Positions 8,733 through 18,452 of a stretch of 64,000 nt of DNA are shown here, piece after piece; within the stretch, counting starts at the first letter, position 1, and the number at the start of each line of letters is the position of its first letter. The stretch spans positions 3,538,120 through 3,602,119 of the forward strand of contig NZ_LT985747.1 of assembly GCF_900289175.1 (NCBI RefSeq). The letters are read 5' to 3'. The notes beneath the pieces are model-generated. The model was not told where the DNA came from, searched no databases, and worked only from the letters and a program-made list of their open reading frames with translations. Both the position numbers and the translations under genes were made by a program. Source of the stretch: Paenibacillus faecalis (GTDB lineage: Bacteria; Bacillota; Bacilli; Paenibacillales; Paenibacillaceae).

Positions 8733-10015
8733 ACTCGCTCCCCTCTCTCTTCATTGCTTGGTTCCCATTTGCCCCATAACGCCAACCCAAATCCATCTTC
8801 ACTGTCAAAAGCTTCTTTTCTGCGATTTCGATCAGATACCGACTGCAACCATAATTTCTCTACCAAGTTACGAGGATTACCATCTGTTACTTCAAAAAAA
8901 TAAACACTACCAGCCGGTACCATTCTGCGCACAGCTTTCTCTTTATTAGTATGATTCCATCCTGATATCGGCTGCCACCGCGGCACACAAGCCCAGCGCA
9001 GTTGTAAACCTACTCCGGTCCCATTAAAGTCTTCGCATACTAAATTCTCATTCAACCAGCCGGGAATCCATCCTTTTGAAAAATAGGCGGGAGTCGCTAG
9101 CACCATCCGGATATATCGTGTGTCGTTATCCAAGGCCTGCTTGATCTCAACTGGACAAGTCCAATGTTGTTCATTTGTCGACTCACTAAAATGCGCCAAT
9201 CTGCGCTTGCCTCCAAACGAATGAACTTCTGACAGACCTGTCGGCCATTCGATATTTGAATGTTTCATATCAACATCGGCTAATAGCTTTAAATCATCTG
9301 GCAATACGAGCGACTCGGTAGAGTACAGCGCTTGGTCTTTCGCTACATACGATTCCGTATCAATAGCGGTATGTACTCGCTCCTGTCGTTCAAACGGAGC
9401 CATGAAATGCACAGTCTTGACATCATCCTGGACCTTCTCTTGAAAGTGTACACCCCGGGAAACGGAATATTCAGGCTCATTTTGGGATTCACTCCATCTT
9501 TCCAACTCCAGCTTCCATTCTTGCTCAGATAGGGAGCAGGTCAACCACTTCGTCATTAACTCTGCCGACATATAAGCGGGAGCTGCCTTCGCTGCTTTGC
9601 GATCCTGCGAGTTGACAGCAGGCCATAAATTATTGTGCAGTCCGTTACGCCCTGTACCATAATATCCTTCGCCTTCCTTCAACTTCATCGGTCTTCGCAC
9701 ACTGACAAGCAAAGAGTTGTTCTCTTCATAGAAACTTACATCTTGAGGGATGGGATAATATACTATTCCATTCCGCTCATACAACGGACCACGGACAATG
9801 ATTTTACTTATTTGTTCATTTTGAGACAGTTTAACAGCTTTAGAATTATAGTTTGAATCTGAACTGATCTTACTTATTAGAGTACGAATTGTACCTGAAA
9901 GGACACTCGGTGATACATCCATTAGCGTATGTGCTCTCACACCAGGAGTAGTGTCAAATGGTCTGCCATCCCGAATCATAATCGGATCAAGAGGTTGTAT
10001 TTGCAATAAGTTCAT
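8729..10015 (-). CDS. cmr3: Type III-B crRNA-tag binding protein Cmr3, locus 1
   Basis: The 428-residue protein begins with the Cmr3 pattern LDPIMIRDGRPFD and has PSVLSGTIRTLI. The C-terminal part has PAGSVYFFEV and DGFGLALWG loops. Cmr3 is the Cas5-like member that holds the crRNA 5' tag next to Cas10. It overlaps cmr2 by 29 bp and cmr4 by 4 bp. Confidence 0.92.
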   Translation of the reverse strand: MNLLQIQPLDPIMIRDGRPFDTTPGVRAHTLMDVSPSVLSGTIRTLISKISSDSNYNSKAVKLSQNEQISKIIVRGPLYERNGIVYYPIPQDVSFYEENNSLLVSVRRPMKLKEGEGYYGTGRNGLHNNLWPAVNSQDRKAAKAAPAYMSAELMTKWLTCSLSEQEWKLELERWSESQNEPEYSVSRGVHFQEKVQDDVKTVHFMAPFERQERVHTAIDTESYVAKDQALYSTESLVLPDDLKLLADVDMKHSNIEWPTGLSEVHSFGGKRRLAHFSESTNEQHWTCPVEIKQALDNDTRYIRMVLATPAYFSKGWIPGWLNENLVCEDFNGTGVGLQLRWACVPRWQPISGWNHTNKEKAVRRMVPAGSVYFFEVTDGNPRNLVEKLWLQSVSDRNRRKEAFDSEDGFGLALWGKWEPSNEERGERV

Positions 10016-11882
10016 CGGTATAATTACCTGCCTTTGCTAACGTAATTGCAATAATAACTTGCTCTGCCAGCAACCTTAACTTTTCCAAGGGTTCTTCTTC
10101 AACTTTAAACATCTCCTTTAAACGTTGAAGAAGGATCGTTTCTACTTGCTCCTTATTTATGTGATCAGGCTTTTTCTTCCATGCAAGTCTCTCTACTTCT
10201 TGCCACAAAAGCTGGTCAAGGGCAGTTCCCTGCACCTGCCAATGCGAGCCTTTTACCATATTTCGGTACTGTTCATATAAGGATCGAAGCGCATAAGCGA
10301 ACTGGGCAGAGTACATTTTTTTGCAGTATAACTTTTGTAATTCCAATATAGCTTGTACAGGGTTAAGGGTGAACGGAAGGCTAATGTTCATAAGATCGCC
10401 TCCGCCTCGCTTCTGATAGATTATCGCTAACTCATTTTTACGAATTTTAGCCATTTGTTCAGCTTTCCGGGCCAATGTTCGCACTTCTTCCAATGGCTCG
10501 CGCATATGTACAATAGCAATACCGACGGACAGTGTCGGAGAAGCTTGCCCATCAGGTACGGCTTCTTTGACTATATCTGAAAATCTGGTTCGCAAATCTT
10601 CACTGACTTCCAGACACTGATGCAAAGGGACATAAGCCATTACATCGTCCCCACCGCTATAGATAAGGCTCCCCTGACGTCTTTTTACAATTTCCTCCGC
10701 CTGGTCAGCGAATCGTGAGAGTTGCTCGCTAAACTTCTTATGTTGTTCCACAGTAGCCATTTTACGCTGAAGTTCCCCCATGCGATCTCCATCACAAAGC
10801 AGGAAAGCATAGTAAGGAGAAAACTCAATATTTAGTTTTTTCAGATTCGAATATAGTTGAGTCAGCTTTAAGGAAATCGAATCATTTATCGATAATTTTT
10901 TTTCATCGGATATTCCTATGGCATTCTCTTCTATATACTCCTCTATCCGGCTCTCATAGAATAGGCGCGAATCATAGGTGTGAAGATGATATCCAGGAAA
11001 GTTTACTTTCTCTCCATGGTTTTGTTTAAGTTCATCATAATAACTGTCGACATACTTTTTTGCTTCTGTATTTTTCTCTAACACATTTATGAATGGCTTG
11101 AACGCTGTCTCACATACGGATGGAAAATTAGTTTCTAGCTCTGTAATATGATGAGACATTCTCTTGACGATTGAGATTGCGTCCAATGCTTCGTTCTTTT
11201 TTATCCCAAAACGCTGATAGTTCTCATATTGGTCAAGATACAATACGGATTCTCGTCCGCTATCCAGACTTGATTTCTTTTCTCCATACAGCTTACCGGG
11301 ATCATTCTGTTTGAAGTCTTTGAGTGTTTTGCGTGCATTCAGCAAATTTTCCAGACGCTCAAGCTTTTCCTGATAAGAATCTCCATCTTCGATCTGCGAC
11401 CATACCGCATAGAATTCCACCAAATCCTTCACTTGCCGTTCCCAAGCGTTGGAGTTAATGTATCTTTGCATGTGCCCTGCTGCTTTATCCGCATATTCCT
11501 TCCAGCTTCCAGTAATAGCTTGACGCACTTCCCACGCAACACGATTCGGGTCATTCGTTTTCACTATACCCAGCACTTTATTTGGAACTTTAAGACTTTT
11601 TAATCGTTGATCATCACATTTTAATTGGATAAGCTCATTGCTGATATAAGGATATATTAGCTCTCCTTTACAATCAGCAAATTTCATAGCGGCAGCTTTG
11701 CTTAATTCAGAGAGTAAATAAGAACCAAACCACAAGTCACGGGTTCTGCGCGCTTGAGCAATGAATTCTTGTACCGGTCCAATGGAGAATAGCATTAGAA
11801 TTTTGGTTGTTGGTTGTAGCGATTGTTCCTCTTCTGATGATATGTTTTGCAGCGGTTGTTTTGCGTGCCTTGACATTTCCAT
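9987..11882 (-). CDS. cmr2: Cas10/Cmr2 large subunit, locus 1 (HD domain absent, GGDD palm)
   Basis: The 631-residue protein opens with FSIGPVQEFIAQARRTRDLW, the Cmr2 ferredoxin-like start. No HD nuclease domain precedes it. Palm motifs are DGD at 364-366 and GGDD at 410-413, the cyclase site that makes cyclic oligoadenylate in active Cas10 proteins. A helical domain D4 follows. The start at 11882 has GGAGGTGG upstream. It overlaps cmr1 by 88 bp, which is unusually long. Without HD, single-strand DNA cutting is not expected; cyclase activity is likely. Confidence 0.93.
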   Translation of the reverse strand: MEMSRHAKQPLQNISSEEEQSLQPTTKILMLFSIGPVQEFIAQARRTRDLWFGSYLLSELSKAAAMKFADCKGELIYPYISNELIQLKCDDQRLKSLKVPNKVLGIVKTNDPNRVAWEVRQAITGSWKEYADKAAGHMQRYINSNAWERQVKDLVEFYAVWSQIEDGDSYQEKLERLENLLNARKTLKDFKQNDPGKLYGEKKSSLDSGRESVLYLDQYENYQRFGIKKNEALDAISIVKRMSHHITELETNFPSVCETAFKPFINVLEKNTEAKKYVDSYYDELKQNHGEKVNFPGYHLHTYDSRLFYESRIEEYIEENAIGISDEKKLSINDSISLKLTQLYSNLKKLNIEFSPYYAFLLCDGDRMGELQRKMATVEQHKKFSEQLSRFADQAEEIVKRRQGSLIYSGGDDVMAYVPLHQCLEVSEDLRTRFSDIVKEAVPDGQASPTLSVGIAIVHMREPLEEVRTLARKAEQMAKIRKNELAIIYQKRGGGDLMNISLPFTLNPVQAILELQKLYCKKMYSAQFAYALRSLYEQYRNMVKGSHWQVQGTALDQLLWQEVERLAWKKKPDHINKEQVETILLQRLKEMFKVEEEPLEKLRLLAEQVIIAITLAKAGNYTDELIANTTS

Positions 11883-13327
11883 TTTTCCACCTCCTCACTA
11901 GCTAAAAAAGCCTCAATAGCAGAGCGACATGGTTTATTTTGTACTTTCATGGGATTGTTTTTGTAATTAAGTAACGGATAAATATGATGTGTCTTAATAG
12001 GTTTAGATTTCAAATGGTTATTAAGGGTTATAGCATGCTTCTTGTTCATTTTTCTTTTGGTATCATTGACTTGAATTATTAATTCAAGCTCATTTAGCTT
12101 GGGTTGTTTAAGAATCACAAAAGCTCCATATCCTTGACTATCATTAATCGCAATTGCCTTCATAATCAACGGTGAAGAAAGCCTATCTTTATTTCTGGGT
12201 ACAAGTTGTGTCGTATATGGCTCCCTCTCATTTTTATCATCTCCCTGTTTTTCCTTGTTATCTTTAAAACTCGTTATGATAGGCAAGCCAAACTGCGCTT
12301 TTGGAAATGCAATTTCGTCACTATTTTTAGATATGGTTATTGGATCTTGATGATCTATCTCTGCCATCCCCGTTAGGCGACGAATGGAATCTGCTTCAGG
12401 CCAATGACTTCTTTTTGGGTTATTAGTATCTTGACCATTAGCCCGCCTGCGAAAATGTTGATATGCATCTATAACTTCTTTCCACGATTTTCCTATCGGG
12501 TTCAAAGTTGGCCGCACTATAATATTCTTGCTCAAAGTCGCCCACTCAGGACATTCCTCATCTAACAACAGCGTTATTTGCTTTTCGCTCAATTCACCAT
12601 GAAACCAATCTTTTACGTCTTTAGCGCTAGAGAATGAGATACTGGGGGAAAATTTATTACAATATAAACTTCCGCAACCTCGACGGGTTCTTGCACCTAC
12701 ACCTCCAAAATTAATCCATGCCCATAAAGCGGCATGAAGTTCAACTTTCAGTTGATCTACAGTTATGAATGCTTCCTTATCGTCACCTAACTTTATAGGC
12801 TGTTCAATATAGTCAATCAATAACTTGAAATCATATTTAGGGATATAGAAATTGCCTTCTGAATTGTATGGAAATAAAATATACGGATAGTCGTTTACTT
12901 CACGATCAAGTCTCCACTTTGGTCTTTCATTATTCTTTGCGATATTTCTTGAAACTGGTCTAACGATTGCAGGTTTCGCTTCAACCCATATCTTCACTGC
13001 ACTAGGTTGTTTTGTATCTCCGAATATAGCAGTTTCCCGCTTATGCAGTTCTTTAGCATCTTTTGCTTGAGCTCCTCTTGTCGCCCGCCACCAAAATCTC
13101 AAGTGACCTCGAATAGCTGTACTTCTAACCGGAAAATGTTTATCTACATTCCCAGGTACGCTCCCGCCACCGAACATTGGTGTTACCACAGAAATTTTGT
13201 AAACCTCTCGATTGGATTCAGGAGAGTTCTCTTCACTCAGTAAGCTGTTATACTTGCTTTGTGCCTGCTTTATAACAGATTGTAACTCCCTAATATCAAC
13301 ATCAGGCTTTCTGGGCTTACTAGACAA
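11795..13327 (-). CDS. cmr1: Type III-B RAMP protein Cmr1, locus 1
   Basis: The protein has about 510 residues and carries VVTPMFGGGSVPGN, STAIRGHLRFWWRATRG and GGVGARTRRGCGS, all Cmr1 hallmarks. It binds the 3' end of crRNA and guides target RNA. The start is taken as the TTG at 13327 with GAGAGAGGTGG 5 nt upstream; an ATG at 13345 is possible but lacks a site. It is first in the cmr1-2-3-4-5-6-membrane operon. It is longer than the locus-2 paralog (309 residues), largely from a C-terminal extension. Confidence 0.92.
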   Translation of the reverse strand: MSSKPRKPDVDIRELQSVIKQAQSKYNSLLSEENSPESNREVYKISVVTPMFGGGSVPGNVDKHFPVRSTAIRGHLRFWWRATRGAQAKDAKELHKRETAIFGDTKQPSAVKIWVEAKPAIVRPVSRNIAKNNERPKWRLDREVNDYPYILFPYNSEGNFYIPKYDFKLLIDYIEQPIKLGDDKEAFITVDQLKVELHAALWAWINFGGVGARTRRGCGSLYCNKFSPSISFSSAKDVKDWFHGELSEKQITLLLDEECPEWATLSKNIIVRPTLNPIGKSWKEVIDAYQHFRRRANGQDTNNPKRSHWPEADSIRRLTGMAEIDHQDPITISKNSDEIAFPKAQFGLPIITSFKDNKEKQGDDKNEREPYTTQLVPRNKDRLSSPLIMKAIAINDSQGYGAFVILKQPKLNELELIIQVNDTKRKMNKKHAITLNNHLKSKPIKTHHIYPLLNYKNNPMKVQNKPCRSAIEAFLASEEVEKWKCQGTQNNRCKTYHQKRNNRYNQQPKF

Positions 13328-13345
13328 AATGACCACCTCTCTCAT

Positions 13346-14038
13346 AGCATCTTGATTAGTACTCTTCTGTTATTAGTTTCGGTAAGGACTTGATTTTATC
13401 AGGATTTTGCCAGGACTTTATCAAGATTGATATCCCTATATTCGTCGGCCCCCCTTTTGATAGTTAGATACCAAACAAGTGACTTTTATACCCAAGGCTC
13501 GCCACAAACTAGGTCATATTTCCCATGACTTCAGTAATAATTCGATATAAATACGAAAATTTCCTCTTTTTATTCAAAACTATTGTAGAAAATTGTATAA
13601 ACATTACGAACTGGTATGTTACTCGATTGCCTCTGGCGAGTACTTTCACCAATACGCTTTCTAGAGTTTTTAAAAAAACTGGTATCCATGCCGAGCTATA
13701 ACGGTTGTGAATCCTTCTTCAACTATCACCATATAGATAATTCGCACTTTTCTAGGCAATCCGATAATAAAAAAAGGCCTCAACAAGGCCCTACAAGATG
13801 ATTAACTATATAAAAGTGCTTTATAAAGATTCTTTCGTTAGGACCACTACTAATCCTCTTCCTGCTCAGAGACCAACCCACTCCCCCATCTGATTTATGA
13901 AAGTCAAAATGTTTAAACACATGCTCCAGTTAGAGTGTAACTACCATTAACGCTGTCGATCAGCTTTTTTTTGAAATTTCAATACAGAGCACATCTGGTG
14001 CCACTTCCAGTAGACCTTTATTATCATTCTGATTCAAA
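13346..14038. other. Gap between array C and cmr1: terminator only
   Basis: The region shows no convincing gene. It contains AT-rich upstream sequence of cmr1 and the hairpin listed separately. Promoter boxes for the cmr operon could not be chosen with confidence. Confidence 0.4.
13768..13790 (-). terminator. Intrinsic terminator after array C
   Basis: Read on the minus strand, GGCC-TTGTTGA-GGCC is followed by seven or more T residues. It lies 250 bp past the distal end of array C and would keep pre-crRNA transcription out of the cmr operon. Confidence 0.7.
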
Positions 14039-14674
14039 CTTTCAATCTACGCACCCGCATAGGGTGCGACGCTACCCTGAAGGGGGGTGTCGCTGTGTCC
14101 ATTCTTCTTTCAATCCATGCACCCGCATAGGGTGCGACCAATGTCCTAAACAATATCGATAATCGTCCACAATCTTTCAATCCACGCACCCGCATAGGGT
14201 GCGACATATTGAGCTGCTGAAAGCATTCCATTGCACGGACTTTCAATCCACGCACCCGCATAGGGTGCGACCGTTGGAGTTTTTGCAGCTGGCTATTAAG
14301 TATTTGCTTTCAATCCACGCACCCGCATAGGGTGCGACGGGCGATACGGCGGCCAGCGACATATTAATCGACTTCTTTCAATCCACGCACCCGCATAGGG
14401 TGCGACGGGCGATACGGCGGCCAGCGACATATTAATCGACTTCTTTCAATCCACGCACCCGCATAGGGTGCGACGTTTCATCACCCGTCCCCACTTAGGA
14501 CTGGTAGGACTTTCAATCCACGCACCCGCATAGGGTGCGACTTAAGGTAGGCGGCGTTTACACGTTGGTCTTCGATGCTTTCAATCCACGCACCCGCATA
14601 GGGTGCGACATAGACCTACTTCGCGTTAAAAAGCACCATGATCTTTCAATCCACGCACCCGCATAGGGTGCGAC
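14039..14674 (-). CRISPR. CRISPR array C (10 repeats, one duplicated spacer)
   Basis: Repeats start at 14039, 14107, 14174, 14240, 14307, 14375, 14443, 14510, 14578 and 14643. The variant is CGCATA with the first base C rather than A. The left end is degenerate (ATCTACGC, then ATCCATGC), so the leader is on the right. The spacers at 14339-14374 and 14407-14442 are identical. Confidence 0.96.
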
Positions 14675-14836
14675 TCCGATTTTTCAAATCAAAACAGGTC
14701 AAAAATCGTATTTTCCTGAGAAACACTAGTTATCAGCACGAATAAACTTCCTATAAATGGTGTGATTTGCAAATGTTATTTGTTTTCGTGGTGCGAATCT
14801 CCCGGGAAATTCATGTTCGCTTCACATTCGCACTAA
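14675..14836 (-). promoter_or_regulatory. Leader of CRISPR array C
   Basis: It begins TCCGATTTTTCAAATC, is nearly identical to leader A for about 40 bp, and ends with the dyad at 14790-14834 (GGTGCGAAT ... CATGTTCGCTT ... ATTCGCAC). Confidence 0.8.
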
Positions 14837-15010
14837 TTTATAATGAGAGATTAGCAACTAAATAAATCATACCACACATTCATTTTTTCAGTTTAAAATT
14901 CCAGCATAAAGAATAACCCCTTCATCAAACACATCAACCCAAAAAGCCCATTCTCACCTGCTCTGCAAGCTAGAATAAGCTTTTTAAGGGATATATAATC
15001 CAAAGAACTG

Positions 15011-15616
15011 CTAACTCTTTTTCTTCAGAAGATGAATATACCATTTCAAACCGGAATTATGATTTAACAAGCTTACCTTGTCCACCACATCAAACAATCC
15101 GCACTGCTCAATCTCTTTAGTCTTATTTTCGACCATTGCATAATCGGGATCGAGGGTATTTTTGTGAGAATATAGGGAGGTTATGATTACACCATCAGGA
15201 GTGAGATGAAGGGAATATTCATTCAGCTTGCTGGGTGCGTTCGGTACATACTGCAATGATTCATTAAAAATGATAACATCATATTTTCGGGAGGGAACAT
15301 ACTGATTAATATCACCACAATGAAAAACAGCCTCTGTTGTTTTACTAGACGCCAGCATGATCGCTTCTTTCGAGATGTCCACACCTGTATAGTGCTTCTT
15401 CTCGCTGTCTGTAAGCATATCGTACAAAATGCCAGTACCGCATCCCATATCCAAAATCCCTTGCTTTGCAACAAACTTTCTTATGTACCCGTAAACAATC
15501 GCATACCTGGCATATTCCGAAATATCCGATAAATAGTCCCACATGTTAGATCTGTACTCTTCGTCCCATTGCTGTTGACTGCTTTCAATATAATCCTGAT
15601 CTTTCGTATTTTCCAC
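15011..15616 (-). CDS. Class I SAM-dependent methyltransferase
   Basis: With the GTG start at 15616 (GGAGGAA upstream) the protein has 201 residues. ILDMGCGTGILYDML is SAM motif I, YTGVDISKEAI is motif II, and YDVIIFNESLQYV is the acidic post-motif. The substrate is unknown; ubiE-like and small-molecule methyltransferases share this layout. A longer reading to 15664 has no ribosome site. It lies between leader C and the Nudix fusion gene and has no clear CRISPR link. Confidence 0.85.
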   Translation of the reverse strand: MENTKDQDYIESSQQQWDEEYRSNMWDYLSDISEYARYAIVYGYIRKFVAKQGILDMGCGTGILYDMLTDSEKKHYTGVDISKEAIMLASSKTTEAVFHCGDINQYVPSRKYDVIIFNESLQYVPNAPSKLNEYSLHLTPDGVIITSLYSHKNTLDPDYAMVENKTKEIEQCGLFDVVDKVSLLNHNSGLKWYIHLLKKKS

Positions 15617-15859
15617 TCTCGATTCCTCCCACAATTTAAGATAAATATACGGCAAAGAAATCATAATACAAAAAAATGACGACGCAGCAGTTAAAGCAAA
15701 CTCGCAATCTTTTTCTTCTTTATAATAGTATTTGAGTTATTTTATGTCAATTATTTCAAATGAGACAGTCAAATATGATATATTACTCAGAAAAAAACAC
15801 ACCGCGAAAAAGCAATTTTTCCTTTTTACACGATGTGAATTGATTTAAAAAGAAGCTAT

Positions 15860-16930
15860 TTACTTTCTTAATCTTATCGCTTGAAAATGCGGCTTCCCCT
15901 CACCCATAAAACGTGTGTGAAAGTCTTCCACTTGAAAATAATCTAGGACAATCCGCAAAATCTCTTCATCTGGATACATAGCAAAATATCGCTTAGGCTC
16001 GTAAGTATCTTGTTCCCATACTCCATCTACCGATATGCCTCCATACAACCCTAAATAAAGCAGGCCGTCAGGTTTCATTACACGCCTAATCTCGGCGAGT
16101 ACATCAGCAATCTGTGACTTTGGAACATGAAGGAGACAATTCATTGCGTACACTGCATCAAAAACTTCATCAGCAAACTTCAATTGGTAAAGATCCATAA
16201 CTATCGCGTGAAGGCCTTTTTGTTGACATAAACGAACCATTTCTTCCGACATATCAATCGCGGTTACATCCAAGCCATGCTGCTGAAAGTATAGGCTGTC
16301 CCTTCCTGGACCGGCACCAATTTCAAGCACGTTATGAATACGGCTGGCTCGAAATGCCTGCAATACTTTCTTCCGCTCTTCTACCTTCCAATCTTCCAAT
16401 TCCATTGTATCTCTGAATTCGGCTTGGTGATTGTAAGCTTGCTTGAGATCATTTTTGATGTCTACCGCAGCAGTCACTTTCCGATCCGAGAGAGCCCCTT
16501 TGTCCAATATATTCTGAGCTGCCAGATTTCCTTCTCCCACGATCTTCTGCTCCTTCACCAGCATCTCCACAAATTTCATATCCGCAGGTGCGAACACAAA
16601 CGCTCCGAGTTCAGAGCGCTCTACCCACCGAAACTCATCATGATCAACAAGCTGGATGGTTCCTTTAATATAATAAGCTTTGTATGCAATCAGCCGGATA
16701 TGAACTTCACCGTAATGATGATCATGGCTTTCAAAACAGGCGTAGGGCTCGATTTCAATCTTCATTTCCTCTTGAAGCTCACGCTTTAAACACGCTTCAG
16801 GAGATTCCCCCGCTTCCAGCTTACCGCCCGGAAACTCCCACAACCCAGCCTGCGACTTCCCGGGCCGTTTTCTCGCAATCAAAATCTGTCCCTGATCATT
16901 TTCGATAATCGCCGCCGCAACCTCTATCAA
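15860..16930 (-). CDS. Nudix hydrolase fused to class I methyltransferase
   Basis: The 356-residue protein has two domains. Residues 1-130 are MutT-like with a complete Nudix box (GGKLEAGESPEACLKRELQEE). Residues about 160-356 are a methyltransferase with NVLEIGAGPGRDSLYF and VTAIDMSEEMV, then DAVYAMNCLLHVP. The Nudix half probably clears an oxidised or modified nucleotide, and the methyltransferase half has an unknown acceptor. The fusion appears genuine because the linker stays in frame with no internal ribosome site that I can see. A housekeeping or modification role is possible; a link to CRISPR is not supported. Confidence 0.88.
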   Translation of the reverse strand: MIEVAAAIIENDQGQILIARKRPGKSQAGLWEFPGGKLEAGESPEACLKRELQEEMKIEIEPYACFESHDHHYGEVHIRLIAYKAYYIKGTIQLVDHDEFRWVERSELGAFVFAPADMKFVEMLVKEQKIVGEGNLAAQNILDKGALSDRKVTAAVDIKNDLKQAYNHQAEFRDTMELEDWKVEERKKVLQAFRASRIHNVLEIGAGPGRDSLYFQQHGLDVTAIDMSEEMVRLCQQKGLHAIVMDLYQLKFADEVFDAVYAMNCLLHVPKSQIADVLAEIRRVMKPDGLLYLGLYGGISVDGVWEQDTYEPKRYFAMYPDEEILRIVLDYFQVEDFHTRFMGEGKPHFQAIRLRK

Positions 16931-17126
16931 ATATAATCCCCCCTTGTGTAATAACTTTATTTTGTATGAAACAGTAGTGGAAAAATAATCAACTTATATT
17001 ATGTACTAAGATCATATCAGCTAAGTTTTATCTAGCAAATAACCACTTCTATATAAATGCCAATCCTCAAAAGTTTCAGTTGTCTGCTTTTAAAATCAAA
17101 TGAGTACACGGGTATCAGTTATATTT

Positions 17127-17361
17127 ATTTTTTTCCAAGCACACATATAGGGTACGACGATTACGGAGTTAATCTCCGAGATGATCCTGATGTATTTCAA
17201 TCCACGCACCCGCATAGGGTGCGACGAAGTATCAATGGTCAGATGCTGACGATTTAGGCGATTTCAATCCACGCACCCACATAGGGTGCGACAAGGTTAA
17301 CTCTCCCGGCTTAGACAAAGCACCCGGCGATTTCAATCCACGCACCCACATAGGGTGCGAC
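17127..17361 (-). CRISPR. CRISPR array D (4 repeats)
   Basis: A degenerate terminal repeat ends at 17158 (CAAGCACACATATAGGGTACGAC). Full repeats lie at 17194, 17261 and 17330. The two leader-proximal units have CACATA, the next one CGCATA. Transcription is leftward toward the Nudix fusion gene. Confidence 0.93.
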
Positions 17362-17525
17362 TCCGATTTTCAGTCAAAAAATCACGAAAAATCGATTTTA
17401 CATTCAAATGTTTCCCGTCTATTAAAACAAAACCCAAAATAAACCAAGTATATTTTGTTGTAAAACCAAATATATGTTATTTTTCTGGTGCGAATCCCCC
17501 GGGCTTTCATGTTCGCTTGGGGAAC
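17362..17525 (-). promoter_or_regulatory. Leader of CRISPR array D (right dyad arm lost)
   Basis: The body matches leaders E-G (TCCGATTTTCAGTCAAAAAATCACGAAAAATCG in outline, then ATATATGTTATTTTTCTGG). The dyad begins CTGGTGCGAATCCCCCGGG and keeps CATGTTCGCTTGGGG. It then continues AACAAATAAC, so the outer right arm TTCGCACCAG is gone. This is the only array of the D-G group with the damage. Confidence 0.75.
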
Positions 17526-17575
17526 AAATAACTATAAAACCTTGTTCCAGGCCCATTAAATGCGACCGAATCAAT

Positions 17576-18022
17576 TTATAATTTCAACACATACAATTCT
17601 TCGTCATCCCGTATTTCCCCGGTATTTATAAACCCGAAAGATTCATACACATGTTTACCTTTTGTATTCTCAGCTACGATAGATAAATAAATCTCCTTGC
17701 AGCCAAATTGATTTTTCATTTCTTCGATAATCAACGATAAAGCCTGCTTACCATAGCCATTTCCCTGGAATTTTATATCAATCATAAATCTGCACAGTTC
17801 ATAGGAGTTGCTTTCTTCCGAGAATCCATACATAGCAAATCCAATTAACTCACCTGTATGCTCAATCGCTTTTATTGTCCAACTTCCTTCAAAAAATGAC
17901 TGTGCAAATGAATATGCATTAGAAGCAACAAATTCCTCATCGAGCGTAAGTTGATTATCCTTATTTGTAGTCAAGAGTATGACTTTTTCCCAATTTTCTT
18001 TTGTTATTTCAACAAGTCTCAT
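17576..18022 (-). CDS. GNAT N-acetyltransferase, spermidine/spermine type
   Basis: The 148-residue protein has the acetyl-CoA loop FQGNGYGKQALSLI (the Q/RxxGxG/A pattern) after a strand FMIDIKF, and a C-terminal HVYESFGFINTGEI. The pattern resembles SpeG/BltD polyamine acetyltransferases. GGAGAG sits upstream of the ATG. It lies 29 bp after the cas1 remnant and may have been carried in when the adaptation genes were lost. The substrate is inferred from resemblance only. Confidence 0.8.
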   Translation of the reverse strand: MRLVEITKENWEKVILLTTNKDNQLTLDEEFVASNAYSFAQSFFEGSWTIKAIEHTGELIGFAMYGFSEESNSYELCRFMIDIKFQGNGYGKQALSLIIEEMKNQFGCKEIYLSIVAENTKGKHVYESFGFINTGEIRDDEELYVLKL

Positions 18023-18050
18023 GCATTTATTCTCTCCTTAAACTCATTTT

Positions 18051-18452
18051 TTAAATTCCGACTTTTTCATAATCAGGTGAGAATTCTACGCACCACTTGC
18101 TATCATAAACTGAATTTGCATACCTAGCAGACAGCACCTCATCCTCCGAAACGAGAGACTGCTTCTTCCGTAAAACGACATTGCCCTTACTGACGCCAAT
18201 GACTCTGGCCAAAAATCGGCCGTTCATCGTCATGAAAACAATCGAGATGTTGCGATCCGCATAATACCCCATTAATGCGGGGCTTGCCCCTGTATAACCA
18301 AAAGCAACGATCGATTCCAGATTATGCAGCGGAAGACGGCCAAGCTTTTCCTGATCTTTTAACAGGACAATATTGTCTCCATCCAGCGATAGGTACACAT
18401 CCGGCTGGGTAATAAACAATGTATTTGCTGTTCGATATGAATGAGTGCCCAT
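18051..18452 (-). pseudogene. cas1: Truncated cas1 (type I-C), N-terminal part only
   Basis: The frame gives 133 residues. From residue 10 it matches the Cas1c N-terminal domain: NTLFITQPDVYLSLDGDNIV, KLGRLPLHNLESIVAFGY and GRFLARVIGVSKGNVVLRKKQ. A full Cas1c is about 340 residues; the metal-binding C-terminal helical domain is absent. The last 35 residues (after VLSARYAN) do not match Cas1 as I know it and may be junction sequence. The first nine codons overlap the cas4 remnant in another frame. Integrase function is not possible from this product. Confidence 0.82.

Noticed and set aside
18051..18452. A functional Cas1 from the 133-residue frame
   Set aside because: It lacks the whole catalytic C-terminal domain and begins in cas4-derived sequence.
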